Source: Pseudomonadota bacterium
Lineage (GTDB): Bacteria; Desulfobacterota; Binatia; Binatales; Binataceae
NCBI GenBank assembly: GCA_021324455.1
Contig: JAJPJA010000059.1
Location: 1 to 64,000, forward strand
Reading direction: 5' to 3'
Length of the DNA stretch: 64,000 nt
Positions 29,320 to 37,556 of the stretch are shown in pieces. The stretch's first letter is position 1, and each line of letters begins with the position of its first letter. The translations under genes were made by a program, and so were the position numbers. Below the pieces are notes generated by a model. The model was not told the DNA's origin and did no database searches. It saw nothing but the letters and a program-made list of their open reading frames with translations.

Positions 29320-29574
29320 TCAACCGCCGGTCCAGCGGTCGGCGGGGCCGTCCAACAGCAGTATCCCGTAACGCAGCATCGCGCTGAGTTTTTCCATCCG
29401 GCCGAGCAACTCGTTGCGTTCAGCGCCGCTGCAATAGCGCAGGCGCTCGATTACCGCCGCCAGGTTGACCCTGATGGTTTCGACCGCATCCTCCAGCGAG
29501 CGGCGCTCTAGGACGGCGGCGCGCTGCGCTTCGCGGGCGCCGCGAATTTCGGCAAAATCGATTATCTGAGCCAC
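29320..29574 (-). CDS. Small conserved-looking protein of unknown function
   Basis: 84 residues starting at GTG (29572-29574), with AAGGG just upstream. It begins MAQIIDFAEIRGAREAQRA and is highly helical and charged through residue 70 (AVLERRSLEDAVETIRVNLA), so a coiled coil or helical hairpin is likely. There is one cysteine and no known domain. It lies 12 bp after the trmJ stop on the same strand, so it is probably cotranscribed with it. Confidence 0.6.
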   Translation of the reverse strand: MAQIIDFAEIRGAREAQRAAVLERRSLEDAVETIRVNLAAVIERLRYCSGAERNELLGRMEKLSAMLRYGILLLDGPADRWTGG

Positions 29575-29586
29575 GACCCTTAAAGT

Positions 29587-30360
29587 TTAGCGTATTTTCC
29601 GGCCGCGGCGGCGTTTTTCCGCGATTACCTCGCGGCCGCCTGCGGCGAACCATCCGATCTGATGGGCGATGCCGCTGAGGATGTCAAGTTCGCGCCGATT
29701 GAGCCCGCTGCGGGCGAGTATTCCGCGCAGCGCGAACATGATCCGATCAGGGCTGTCCTGGTCCAGAAATCCGATTGCGATCAACGCCTGCTGCATCCGC
29801 TCCAGCATCAGTTCGGTATGGGCGACCGGCACCGGCTCAAACATCGGCTTGCGCGGGATTGCCGTCTCAGTCGCCCCGGCGGCAAACAATTCGTACGCGA
29901 CAATCATCACCGACTGCGCCAAATTTATCGATGGATAGGCGGGCGCGGTCGGAATCGTGATCAGGCGCTGACAGAACCTGAGGTCGTCATTGGACAGGCC
30001 ATGGTCCTCGGGGCCGAAGATGAACGCCACGCGGTCGCTCGGATTGATACGGTTGAGTTCGACGGCGACTTCGCGCACAGGCCGCGCGCCGCTGCGATAG
30101 AATCCCGGCCGGCAGGTGGTGCCGATCGACAAGGTCCGATCATGCAGCGCCGCGCCAACATCCGCATAAGTCGCCGCCCGGCGCAGCACTTCCCGCCCAT
30201 GCACCGCCATCTCGGTGGCCATCCGATCGGCGCAAGCGTCGGGCGCCACCAGCCGCAGGTCACTGAATCCCATGTTGGCCAGCGCGCGCGCCGCCACCCC
30301 GATATTGCCCGCCGCCCTGGTCCGTACCAGAACGAACGCGAACCGCTCTTCCGCCGTCAT
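29587..30360 (-). CDS. trmJ: tRNA (cytidine/uridine-2'-O-)-methyltransferase, TrmJ type
   Basis: 257 residues of the SPOUT superfamily. Motif 1 is NIGVAARALANMGF (about 19-32), motif 2 RVAFIFGPEDHGLSNDDL and motif 3 PSINLAQSVMIVAYEL, the knot region binding SAM. A C-terminal helical extension (LMLERMQQALIAIGFLD, FALRGILARSGLNRRELDILSGI) matches TrmJ, which methylates the 2'-hydroxyl of position 32 in tRNAs. It is transcribed divergently from the metallophosphoesterase across only 40 bp, with its ATG at 30358-30360. Other SpoU members are possible, but the C-terminal helices favour TrmJ. Confidence 0.87.
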   Translation of the reverse strand: MTAEERFAFVLVRTRAAGNIGVAARALANMGFSDLRLVAPDACADRMATEMAVHGREVLRRAATYADVGAALHDRTLSIGTTCRPGFYRSGARPVREVAVELNRINPSDRVAFIFGPEDHGLSNDDLRFCQRLITIPTAPAYPSINLAQSVMIVAYELFAAGATETAIPRKPMFEPVPVAHTELMLERMQQALIAIGFLDQDSPDRIMFALRGILARSGLNRRELDILSGIAHQIGWFAAGGREVIAEKRRRGRKIR

Positions 30361-30400
30361 GGCGCTATTATATACTTTGTCTGGCAGCAGAGGTCAGACG

Positions 30401-31057
30401 ATGAAGCTGGTGTCCTTTGGCGATGTCCACATGGCGACCCGCAACCTTGAGCGGATGACGGAGGAGCTGTGCGATACCGACCTGATCGTGATCTCGGGCG
30501 ATCTGACCAATTTCGGCGGTCCGCAGGACGCGCAAAAGGTGCTGGACGCCGCGCGCGGCGCATGCCCCCGGGTGCTGGCGCTGCCCGGGAATCTGGACCA
30601 GCGCGAGGTGATGGCGTTTCTCGAAGAGCAGCACGTGGCTCTGCACGGGCGCGGGATGATGGTTGACGGCGTCGCCCTGTTCGGATGCGGCGGCTCCAAC
30701 CTCACGCCCTTTCATACGCCCACCGAACTGAGTGAAGACGAGATTTACGACACGCTGCGCCGCGGCTACGAACAGGTGCGGGGGCGCCGGCCTCTGGTGA
30801 TGGTCTGCCATACGCCGCCGTTCCAGACCAGATGCGACCGGCTGATGAACGGAACCGCGGTGGGCAGCACGGCGGCGCGCCGCTTTATCGAGGAAGTCCA
30901 GCCCGATGTCTGCATCTCGGGACACATCCATGAATCGGCGGCGATGGACCATATCGGGGCGACGGCGGTGTTCAATGCCGGTCCGTTCAAGGGCGGCGGC
31001 TACGTCGTGGTCAGGTACAAGGAGGGCAGGCTGGACGCGCGGCTGGAGTTTCTTTGA
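30401..31057 (+). CDS. Calcineurin-like metallophosphoesterase
   Basis: 218 residues with the complete metal-ligand set: GDVH (7-10), GDLTN (33-37), GNLDQ (63-67), CHTPP near 130 and GHIHES near 176. It belongs to the small single-domain phosphodiesterase group (YfcE/UPF0046-like). The ATG at 30401 has AGAGG 9 bases upstream; an open extension back to 30215 overlaps trmJ and is rejected. The promoter must lie in the 40-bp gap shared with trmJ (TATATACTTTG stretch). Substrate unknown. Confidence 0.87.
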   Translation: MKLVSFGDVHMATRNLERMTEELCDTDLIVISGDLTNFGGPQDAQKVLDAARGACPRVLALPGNLDQREVMAFLEEQHVALHGRGMMVDGVALFGCGGSNLTPFHTPTELSEDEIYDTLRRGYEQVRGRRPLVMVCHTPPFQTRCDRLMNGTAVGSTAARRFIEEVQPDVCISGHIHESAAMDHIGATAVFNAGPFKGGGYVVVRYKEGRLDARLEFL

Positions 31058-31203
31058 TGTTCCGGCGCTCTCGCTGGTTGGCCAGTCCATTGGAATATAC
31101 GCGGGCAAGATTCGGCATGGATGGCCATTCATCCTGCGCAGCCTGGGGCCCTTGATGCGCCGGTTTGTGCCGTTCAAATCCAGGCCGACCTGAAACTTAT
31201 ACG

Positions 31204-31929
31204 ATGCTCAAAACGGTCTTTTTCGACGCGGCCGGGACTTTGTTCGAAACCCGCCGTCCGGTGGGGGAACTGTACGCGCACGTGGCGCGGGCGTTCGGCG
31301 CCAACGTCAGCGGCAGGGAGGTCAGCGCCGCCTTCCGCCATTCCTTCGGCAACGCGCGCGGACTGGCCTTCGGGCCAAACCGTTCACCTGCCGAGTTGCG
31401 CCGCTTGGAGCGTCAATGGTGGCGCGATCGGGTGGCGGAGACCTTCGCCGGATTGCATCGGTTCCGCGACTTCGACGCCTACTTCGACGCCTTGTTCGAG
31501 TTTTTCGGCGACGCCGCCAATTGGGTGGTTTTCGACGACGTGATGCCGGCGCTGGAGAGCTTGCGCGCGGCCGGCTTGCGCATGGCAGTCGTGTCGAATT
31601 TCGACGCGCGGCTGTATCGGCTGCTCGCCGGCCTGGGACTGAGTCAATACTTCGAGACGGTGACGATCTCCTCCGAAGCGGGCTACGCGAAGCCGTCTGC
31701 GGAGCTGTTCAATTGCGCTTTGGCCGCGATGGCGACGAGCGCGCATCAGGCTCTCCACGTGGGCGACGCGCCGCATCTGGACGCAGCCGGCGCGGCCGCC
31801 GCGGGAATCGAAGCGGTGCTGATCGAACGGCCGCAAGCGCACGGTTCCGCCCGTGTCGGCGAGCTGGGGCCGGCACGTGTAATCGCGTCGCTGGCGGAGT
31901 TGCCGCCCATGATTCAGGCGCGCCTGTAG
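31204..31929 (+). CDS. HAD-superfamily hydrolase (HDHD3-like)
   Basis: 241 residues. Motif I is FFDAAGTLF with nucleophile Asp8. The second Asp of the classical DxD is Ala10, as in the DAxGTL variant of this subgroup. A helical cap (about 20-95) precedes motif II VVSNFDARLY, motif III with Lys in YAKPSAELF and motif IV HVGDAPHLDAAGAAAAGI. These enzymes dephosphorylate small metabolites; loss of the second Asp usually slows or alters phosphatase activity. The start ATG at 31204 gives the canonical N-terminus; 39 upstream nucleotides of open frame are ignored. It stands 146 bp after the metallophosphoesterase and 146 bp before the dehydrogenase operon. Confidence 0.83.
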   Translation: MLKTVFFDAAGTLFETRRPVGELYAHVARAFGANVSGREVSAAFRHSFGNARGLAFGPNRSPAELRRLERQWWRDRVAETFAGLHRFRDFDAYFDALFEFFGDAANWVVFDDVMPALESLRAAGLRMAVVSNFDARLYRLLAGLGLSQYFETVTISSEAGYAKPSAELFNCALAAMATSAHQALHVGDAPHLDAAGAAAAGIEAVLIERPQAHGSARVGELGPARVIASLAELPPMIQARL

Positions 31930-32075
31930 CCGCCGCGCAAGTTGCCATTACCACGCGCGCCGGCGCGCCTGGTCATTACCTCAAACCCGCCCAGGCACGG
32001 GCCGGACGCCTATGGGACGGAGCGGTGCGCCGGCTCCGGCTTTGGCCGGGAATGCCTTTGAGTTAAGCTACTGGT

Positions 32076-33104
32076 ATGGCAGAAGCGAATTTGGTGCATT
32101 CCGCCGAAGCTGGCACGCGCGTCGAATACGAGTTGCAGCTCTACTATTGGATGAAACTGATTCGCGGCTTTGAAGAGCGCGTCTCCCGTCTGCATCGACA
32201 GAACAAAATCCTGGGCGGAGTTTACTCCGGCGCCGGGCAGGAGGGGCTGGTCGCCGGTATCTGCGCGCCGCTGCAGCAGGGCGACGTGGTGCTGCCGCTG
32301 CATCGCGATTTGGGCGTGTTCCTGATGCGCGGGGTCGATCCGGGGGTTTTGATGGCGCAGCTTATGGGCAAGGACGGCGGGCTGTCGCGCGGCAAGGATT
32401 CCTTCCTGCACGGCGGCGATTTAAGCCGCGGCGTGTTCGGCTCGACGTCGATGCTGGGGTCGTCGTTGCCGGTGGCCGCCGGCGCGGCCCTCAAATTCCA
32501 GATCAAAAAGGAGAAAAATATCGCGGTGGCTTTTTTCGGCGAAGGCGCCGCCTCGCGCGGCGACGTGCACGAGGCGATGAACTTCGCCGGCGTGCGCAAG
32601 CTGCCGGTCGTCTTCGTATGCGAAAACAATCGCTACGCCTACTCCACGCCGCTGGAGAAGCAGATGGCGATCGACGACGTCGCCGACCGCGCCGCGGCCT
32701 ATGGCTTCAAGGGCTACGTCTGCTCGGGCAACGACCTGCTGGCGGTGCTCGACGTCGCCGAACCGGTTTTGGCGCGCACCCGCGAGGGCGGCGGACCGGC
32801 CCTGATCGAATGCAAGACCTACCGCTATCACGGCCACAGCGAGCATGATCCCGCCCTGTATCGGAGCAAAGAAGAGCTGCTCAAGTGGGAGAGCCGCGAC
32901 CCCATTCAGCGCTTCGAGTTCTACCTGGAAAAACGCGGCGAGGACGTCAAGCGGCTGCGCGAGCAGACCGACGAAAAGGTCAAGGCCATCCTGCAGCGGG
33001 CGGTCGAGTTCGCCGAGAACAGCCCGTGGCCCGAGGTCAATTCAGTCTTCGACCAGCTCTACGCGTCGCCTTCGCCGGCCATGCTCGACGGGAGGCGGAG
33101 CTGA
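32076..33104 (+). CDS. 2-oxoacid / acetoin dehydrogenase E1 component, alpha subunit
   Basis: 342 residues, the TPP-binding subunit of a heterotetrameric E1. Markers are LYYWMKLIRGFEERV, GGVYSGAGQEGLVAGI (family G..h...GqEa), LPLHRDLGVFL, GSTSMLGSSLPVAAGAA, the TPP motif GEGAASRGDVHEAMNFAGVRKLPVVFVCENN (GEG...N span) and TYRYHGHSEHDPALYR. It decarboxylates a 2-oxo acid and passes the acyl group to the E2 lipoyl domain. The E1beta gene begins 3 bp after its stop. E2 follows; no E3 lipoamide dehydrogenase is in the window. Substrate could be pyruvate, acetoin or a branched-chain 2-oxo acid; the sequence does not decide. Confidence 0.88.
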   Translation: MAEANLVHSAEAGTRVEYELQLYYWMKLIRGFEERVSRLHRQNKILGGVYSGAGQEGLVAGICAPLQQGDVVLPLHRDLGVFLMRGVDPGVLMAQLMGKDGGLSRGKDSFLHGGDLSRGVFGSTSMLGSSLPVAAGAALKFQIKKEKNIAVAFFGEGAASRGDVHEAMNFAGVRKLPVVFVCENNRYAYSTPLEKQMAIDDVADRAAAYGFKGYVCSGNDLLAVLDVAEPVLARTREGGGPALIECKTYRYHGHSEHDPALYRSKEELLKWESRDPIQRFEFYLEKRGEDVKRLREQTDEKVKAILQRAVEFAENSPWPEVNSVFDQLYASPSPAMLDGRRS

Positions 33105-33107
33105 GCG

Positions 33108-34088
33108 ATGGAGGTAACCTATCTCAAGGCGATCAACGACGCGCTGCGCGAGGAGATGGGCCGCGACGAAAACGTATTCGTGATGGGCGAAGACGTTGCC
33201 GAGCTGGGCGGCGCGTTCAAGGTTACCGAGGGACTGCTCGAAGCGTTCGGCTCCGACCGCGTAATCGACACCCCGATTTCCGAATCGCTGATCGTCGGCG
33301 CGGGGATTGGGGCCGCGATGCTCGGGATGCGCCCGGTGGTCGAAATGCAGTTCGCGGATTTCATTTCATGCGCCTTCGATCAGATCGTGAACATGGCGGC
33401 GACGCTGCGCTTTCGCCACGGCGGCCGCGCGTCGTGTCCGATGGTAATCCGCGGGCCTTCGGGCGCGGGTATCCACGGCGCCATCTTCCATTCGCAAAAT
33501 CCCGAGGCCTGGTTCACCCGCGTGCCCGGTCTCAAGGTGGTCGCGCCCTCCACCCCGTACGACGCCAAGGGACTGCTCAAGAGCGCGATTCGCGACGACG
33601 ACCCGGTGCTCTACTTCGAACACAAGCGGCTTTATCGCAGCGTCAAGGAAGACATCCCCGAAGGCGACTTCACCGTTCCAATCGGCGCCGCCGAAGTCAA
33701 GCATGAAGGACGCGACCTGTCGATCATTACTTACGGCGGCACCGTGCAGCAGTCGATCGACGCGGCGCGAATCGTGGAAAAGGCCGACGGCGTTTCGATC
33801 GAAGTGCTCGACCTGCGCACGCTGCTGCCGCTGGATCGCGAGGCCATCCTGGCCAGCGTGAAGAAAACCGGCAAGGTGCTGATCGTGCACGAGGACCGCC
33901 TGACCGGCGGTATCGGCGGCGAAATCGGCGCGTTGATTGCCGAGCATGCGTTCGAGTACCTGGACGGGCCGGTCACCCGCCTGGCGATGGCCGATACGCA
34001 CAACGCCTTCAGCCCGCCGCTGGAAGAAGCGATCCTGCCCAACACCAACAAGATCGTCGAGGCCATCAAGCGCCTGGCGAGTTATTGA
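33108..34088 (+). CDS. 2-oxoacid / acetoin dehydrogenase E1 component, beta subunit
   Basis: 326 residues, the standard length. Landmarks are TYLKAINDALREEMGRDENVFVMGEDV (start region), FGSDRVIDTPISESLIVGAGIGAAM with the conserved Glu for TPP activation, MQFADFISCAFDQI, RGPSGAGIHGAIFHSQNPEAWF, DLRTLLPLD and VHEDRLTGGIGGEI. With the alpha subunit it forms the E1 decarboxylase. Its ATG follows the E1alpha TGA by 3 bp, and the E2 ATG follows its stop by 9 bp, so all three are one operon. Confidence 0.9.
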   Translation: MEVTYLKAINDALREEMGRDENVFVMGEDVAELGGAFKVTEGLLEAFGSDRVIDTPISESLIVGAGIGAAMLGMRPVVEMQFADFISCAFDQIVNMAATLRFRHGGRASCPMVIRGPSGAGIHGAIFHSQNPEAWFTRVPGLKVVAPSTPYDAKGLLKSAIRDDDPVLYFEHKRLYRSVKEDIPEGDFTVPIGAAEVKHEGRDLSIITYGGTVQQSIDAARIVEKADGVSIEVLDLRTLLPLDREAILASVKKTGKVLIVHEDRLTGGIGGEIGALIAEHAFEYLDGPVTRLAMADTHNAFSPPLEEAILPNTNKIVEAIKRLASY

Positions 34089-34097
34089 GGTCCGCTG

Positions 34098-35462
34098 ATG
34101 GCGGTCGAAGTCGTGATGCCGCAGATGGGTGAGAGTGTCGTCGAAGGCACCATCACCGGATGGCTGGTCAAGGAAGGCGACCAGATCGCCGAGGACCAGC
34201 CGCTGGTCGCTATCTCAACCGACAAGGTCGATACCGAGATTCCCGCGCCGGCCGCGGGCGTGATCTCGCGCATCGTGGCCAAAGAGGGTGAGACGCTGCC
34301 AATCGGCGCGCTGCTGGCGGTAATCGAGACCGCACCCGGTGCGCATGCCGAAGTTTCGGCCCCCGCAACGGCGCGCGAAGCGACGCATCCCGCCGCTGAG
34401 AAAGCATCGCAGCCCCAGGCCGCGCCGCCGCCCGCCGCAGCATCGCAGCCCCAGGCCGCGCCGCCCGCCGCGCCGGCGCCATCCGGCAACGGTCGCGGCG
34501 CCGCTGCGGCGGATAGCGGCGCGGCGGTGCGCTATTCGCCGCTGGTGCTGCGGATGGCGGCCGAGCATGGAATCGACCTTAGCCGCATCCGCGGCACCGG
34601 TCTGGGCGGCCGTGTGACCAAACGCGACCTGCAGAACTATTTGGAACAGCCCAAAGAGACCTTTGCGCCGTCTGCCGCGCCGGTGCCGCCGCCCGCCGCG
34701 CCGCAGCCGCAACGGATCGCGCCCGGAGGCGGATTCCGGCCGCCGCTGTATGAGCCGCGCGAGGGCGATAGCGTGGAGCCGTTTTCGCGCCGCCGCAGGA
34801 TTATCGCGGAGCATATGGTTTATTCCAAAACCCATGCTCCGCATGTCGGCACCGTCGCCCAGGTCGACATGACGCGGGTGGTGCGCTTTCGCGATTCGCA
34901 TAAGGACGCGTTCCGTCAGCGCGAAGGCTTCGGCCTGACGGTTCTGCCGATGGTGGTGGTTGCGGCGGCGCGGGCGCTGCGCGAATTTCCGCGCATGAAC
35001 GCCTCCGTCGCCGGCGATTCTTTGGTCGTGCGCAAAGAGATAAATATCGGCGTCGCGGTGGACACCGAAGAAGGGTTGCTGGTGCCGGTGATCAGGGACG
35101 CCGACCAGAAATCGCTGCTGGGCATCGCCCGCGAGATCGATATTATGGCGCGCAAGGCCGCCGCGCGTCAGTTGGTGGCCGATGATTTGACCGGCGGCAG
35201 CTTCACCGTCTCCAATCCGGGGCGTGAGGGCAATCTGTTCGGCCTTGCGATTATCAATCAGCCCCAGGTCGGAATTCTGCGCATGGGCGAGATCAGAAAG
35301 ACGCCGGTGGTGGTCGAAGTGGAAGGCAGCGATACTATAGCGATTCGGCATATCATGTACCTGGCGCTGTCATACGACCATCGCGTGATCGACGGCGTGC
35401 TGGGCAACCGGTTTCTGTATCGCACCGCGCGCATTTTGGAACAGGCCGAATTCACGCTTTAA
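34098..35462 (+). CDS. Dihydrolipoamide acyltransferase (E2)
   Basis: 454 residues in the E2 layout. A single lipoyl domain (1-80) has the attachment lysine Lys43 in ISTDKVDTE. An Ala/Pro-rich flexible linker follows, then a peripheral subunit-binding domain (about 143-180: YSPLVLRMAAEHGIDL, GTGLGGRVTKRDL), a second linker and the catalytic domain with VDTEEGLLVPVIRDAD, FTVSNPG and active-site His428 and Asp432 in YDHRVIDG. It moves the acyl group from lipoamide to CoA. The first linker contains a 36-bp-period direct repeat. The operon lacks a dedicated E3, so a lipoamide dehydrogenase encoded elsewhere is needed. Confidence 0.9.
   Translation: MAVEVVMPQMGESVVEGTITGWLVKEGDQIAEDQPLVAISTDKVDTEIPAPAAGVISRIVAKEGETLPIGALLAVIETAPGAHAEVSAPATAREATHPAAEKASQPQAAPPPAAASQPQAAPPAAPAPSGNGRGAAAADSGAAVRYSPLVLRMAAEHGIDLSRIRGTGLGGRVTKRDLQNYLEQPKETFAPSAAPVPPPAAPQPQRIAPGGGFRPPLYEPREGDSVEPFSRRRRIIAEHMVYSKTHAPHVGTVAQVDMTRVVRFRDSHKDAFRQREGFGLTVLPMVVVAAARALREFPRMNASVAGDSLVVRKEINIGVAVDTEEGLLVPVIRDADQKSLLGIAREIDIMARKAAARQLVADDLTGGSFTVSNPGREGNLFGLAIINQPQVGILRMGEIRKTPVVVEVEGSDTIAIRHIMYLALSYDHRVIDGVLGNRFLYRTARILEQAEFTL
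34404..34465 (+). repeat. Short direct repeat in the E2 linker
   Basis: Two exact 26-base copies (34404-34429 and 34440-34465), 36 bases apart start to start, encode the repeated A-S-Q-P-Q-A-A-P-P linker. Such in-frame repeats change linker length by slippage or unequal recombination. Confidence 0.8.
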
Positions 35463-35489
35463 GGCTCCGGCGGCAGGAGTTGATTATCG

Positions 35490-36743
35490 ATGATCAGCGC
35501 TGACCAGGCTCTTGCACAGGTTATAGGCAGCGTCGCCGTTGTGGGTATCGAACGGATCGCCCTGCGCAGCGCGCTGGGCCGGATTCTGGCCGAGGAGATC
35601 AGATCCAGCCGCGATATCCCCGGATTCGACAACTCGGCGATGGACGGATTCGCCGTGCGCGCCGCCGACGTGGCCGGCGCCGGCGAACGCAGTCCCAGGC
35701 GGCTGCGCGTTATCGAAACCGTCGCAGCCGGTTCGATGCCCACGGTGCGCGTCAATCCGGGCGAGGCGGTACGCATCATGACCGGCGCGCCGGTGCCGCA
35801 GGGCGCGGATTCCATCGTCCCGGTGGAACGCACGCGCGCGAGCGGCGGGATGGTCGAAATCATGGCCGAACCCGCTTTGGGTGAATTCGTGCGTCCCAGC
35901 GGCGAGGATTTGCGCATCGGCGAACTCGTGATGAATGCGGGCAAGCGCCTCAGCCCCGCGGACATCGGGATGCTGGCGTCGCTCAACCATGCGATGATTG
36001 ACGTTTACCGCCGTCCGCGGGTCGCGATTGTGGCCACCGGCGACGAGCTGGTCGACGTGGACCAGGTTCCCACCGGGGCACAGGTGGTCAATTCCAGCGC
36101 CTACGCGCTGGCGGCGGCGGTCGAGGAATGCGGCGGTGAGGCGGTGATTTTAAAGGTCGCGCGCGACACGCCGGAGGAAATCCGCGCGCGCTTTAATGAA
36201 GCCGCCGCGATGGACGCGGTGCTCTCCACCGGCGGCGTATCGGCCGGCGACTTCGACCATGTCAAGGGAATTCTGGACGAACTGGGGATGCGGACGCTGT
36301 TTCATGGCGTGGCGCAAAAGCCCGGGCGTCCGTTCAAGTACGGGCTTATCGGCAATCGCCCCATGTTCGGACTGCCGGGCAATCCGGTCTCGACACTGGT
36401 CTGTTTCTATCTGTACGCGCGGCCGGCGCTGCTCAAGATGGGCGGGCATTCGGCGCTGGGGCTGCCGCGGGTGACCGCGCGCTGCGCCGCCGATATGAAG
36501 GTCGCCAACAATCTGACCGAGTTCGTGCGCGTCAGACTGGAGCGGCGCGGCGGTGAATTGTACGCGCTGGCGGCGGGCAGTCAGGGATCGAACATCCTCA
36601 GCGCGCTGTCGCGCGCCGACGGATTGCTGGTCGGTCCGGCGCGGGAAAACCTGTTGAAGGCGGGATTTCAGGCGACGGTCTTGCTGCTTTCGCCGGTTGC
36701 GGAAGCGGAGGTTGGATTCGAGGAGTTCCATCGCCTCCATTGA
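35490..36743 (+). CDS. moeA: Molybdopterin molybdotransferase
   Basis: 417 residues, normal for MoeA, which inserts molybdate into adenylylated molybdopterin. Signatures are DIPGFDNSAMDGFAVRAADV (family P.f..SamDGyAv), GEAVRIMTGAPVPQGADSIVPVE, RPSGEDLRIGE, MLASLNHAMIDVYRRPRVAIVATGDELV (shortened: GMLAS, VAIVATGDELV), STGGVSAGDFDHVKG, FHGVAQKPGRPFKYGL and FGLPGNPVS. It is 27 bp after the E2 gene and may be read through from that operon. Its last 76 bp are overlapped by the convergent LapA-like gene. Molybdenum-cofactor enzymes are therefore expected in the organism. Confidence 0.93.
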   Translation: MISADQALAQVIGSVAVVGIERIALRSALGRILAEEIRSSRDIPGFDNSAMDGFAVRAADVAGAGERSPRRLRVIETVAAGSMPTVRVNPGEAVRIMTGAPVPQGADSIVPVERTRASGGMVEIMAEPALGEFVRPSGEDLRIGELVMNAGKRLSPADIGMLASLNHAMIDVYRRPRVAIVATGDELVDVDQVPTGAQVVNSSAYALAAAVEECGGEAVILKVARDTPEEIRARFNEAAAMDAVLSTGGVSAGDFDHVKGILDELGMRTLFHGVAQKPGRPFKYGLIGNRPMFGLPGNPVSTLVCFYLYARPALLKMGGHSALGLPRVTARCAADMKVANNLTEFVRVRLERRGGELYALAAGSQGSNILSALSRADGLLVGPARENLLKAGFQATVLLLSPVAEAEVGFEEFHRLH

Positions 36744-36946
36744 AACTGCACCACCAGCGTGAGCGCCGATCCAAACATCGCGGCGGCGATGATTACCGCG
36801 GAGACTCTGAACTGAAGCGTCGCGAGGAAGGGCAACAAGCGGATCTGGATCGGATCGAGCTGAAAGTTGGCGGTGATGACATAGATCACCCAGGCGGCGA
36901 TAATCGCGCCTGCGATAAACTTGGGAGTTTTGACGATCTCCGGCAA
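36668..36946 (-). CDS. LapA-like small inner-membrane protein
   Basis: 92 residues starting at a TTG (36944-36946) with GGAGG and a 6-base spacer. It has two hydrophobic segments, about 10-27 (FIAGAIIAAWVIYVITA) and 46-68 (FRVSAVIIAAAMFGSALTLVV), joined by a short loop with FQLDPIQIRLLPF, and a basic-aromatic exit QWRRW. This is the LapA/DUF1049 pattern; E. coli LapA takes part in lipopolysaccharide assembly control. The gene is convergent with moeA and its 3' end overlaps moeA by 76 bp. A longer frame to 37168 lacks protein character upstream of this start. Confidence 0.7.
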   Translation of the reverse strand: MPEIVKTPKFIAGAIIAAWVIYVITANFQLDPIQIRLLPFLATLQFRVSAVIIAAAMFGSALTLVVQFQWRRWNSSNPTSASATGESSKTVA

Positions 36947-37025
36947 TTTGTGCCTCCAACCGTAGATCGTGTCCGCTTTGGAACCGGTTGTCAAATCGCG
37001 CTGCCGAGCGCCTATCCGGCTTTGA

Positions 37026-37505
37026 ATGAAGCTTAGAATCGGACAGGGTTTCGACGCGCATCCGCTGGAGCAGGGCCGCCGCCTGATTGTGGGCGGTGTC
37101 GAGGTGCCCCACGACCGCGGTCTGCGCGGACATTCCGACGCCGATGTCGCCGCCCATGCTTTGGCCAACGCGATCCTGGGGGCGTTGGGCGAAGGCGATT
37201 TGGGCCGGCACTTCTCCGATCAGGATCCCCAATACAAAGACGCCGACAGCATCGAGCTGCTGCGCCAGGTCTGGAGTCTGGCCTCGGAGCGCGGCTTCAG
37301 ATTGCTCAACGCCGACGTCACCGTAATCGCGCAGCGTCCGCGGTTGGCGCCATTTCTTGCCCGCATGCGCAGCAACCTTGCTGGCGCGCTCAGCGCCGAC
37401 CCCGGCCAGGTCAACGTAAAGGCCTCCAGTCCCGAAGGGCTCGGCGCCTCAGGCCGAGCCGAGGGTATGATGGCGATGGCGGCGGTATTGATCGAGGCGG
37501 ACTGA
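37026..37505 (+). CDS. ispF: 2-C-methyl-D-erythritol 2,4-cyclodiphosphate synthase
   Basis: 159 residues, the full length of IspF in the non-mevalonate isoprenoid pathway. The zinc ligands are Asp10 and His12 (GQGFDAHPLE) and His44; the HSDAD motif lies at 36-40. LGEGDLGRHFSDQDPQYKDADS and DVTVIAQRPRLAPF, KASSPEGLGASGRAEGMMA (family K.tT.E.LGf.GR.EGI.a) are all present. It is divergent from the LapA-like gene and convergent with the first amidohydrolase. ispD is not next to it. Confidence 0.94.
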   Translation: MKLRIGQGFDAHPLEQGRRLIVGGVEVPHDRGLRGHSDADVAAHALANAILGALGEGDLGRHFSDQDPQYKDADSIELLRQVWSLASERGFRLLNADVTVIAQRPRLAPFLARMRSNLAGALSADPGQVNVKASSPEGLGASGRAEGMMAMAAVLIEAD

Positions 37506-37556
37506 AACGCGTCCGCGCTGGTGAGGCGCTTTTGCCGCACGCCGGTAAGGCGCAGC

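Noticed and set aside
30906-31193. Frame ending in a hydrophobic, protein-like stretch (about 31055-31190) after the metallophosphoesterase
   Set aside because: It has no start codon with a ribosome site of its own, and most of it overlaps the phosphoesterase in another frame. It could be a gene remnant but the evidence is too thin.
31970-31990. GC palindrome GCGCGCCGGCGCGC upstream of the E1 operon
   Set aside because: Short, purely G/C palindromes are expected by chance in DNA of this composition.
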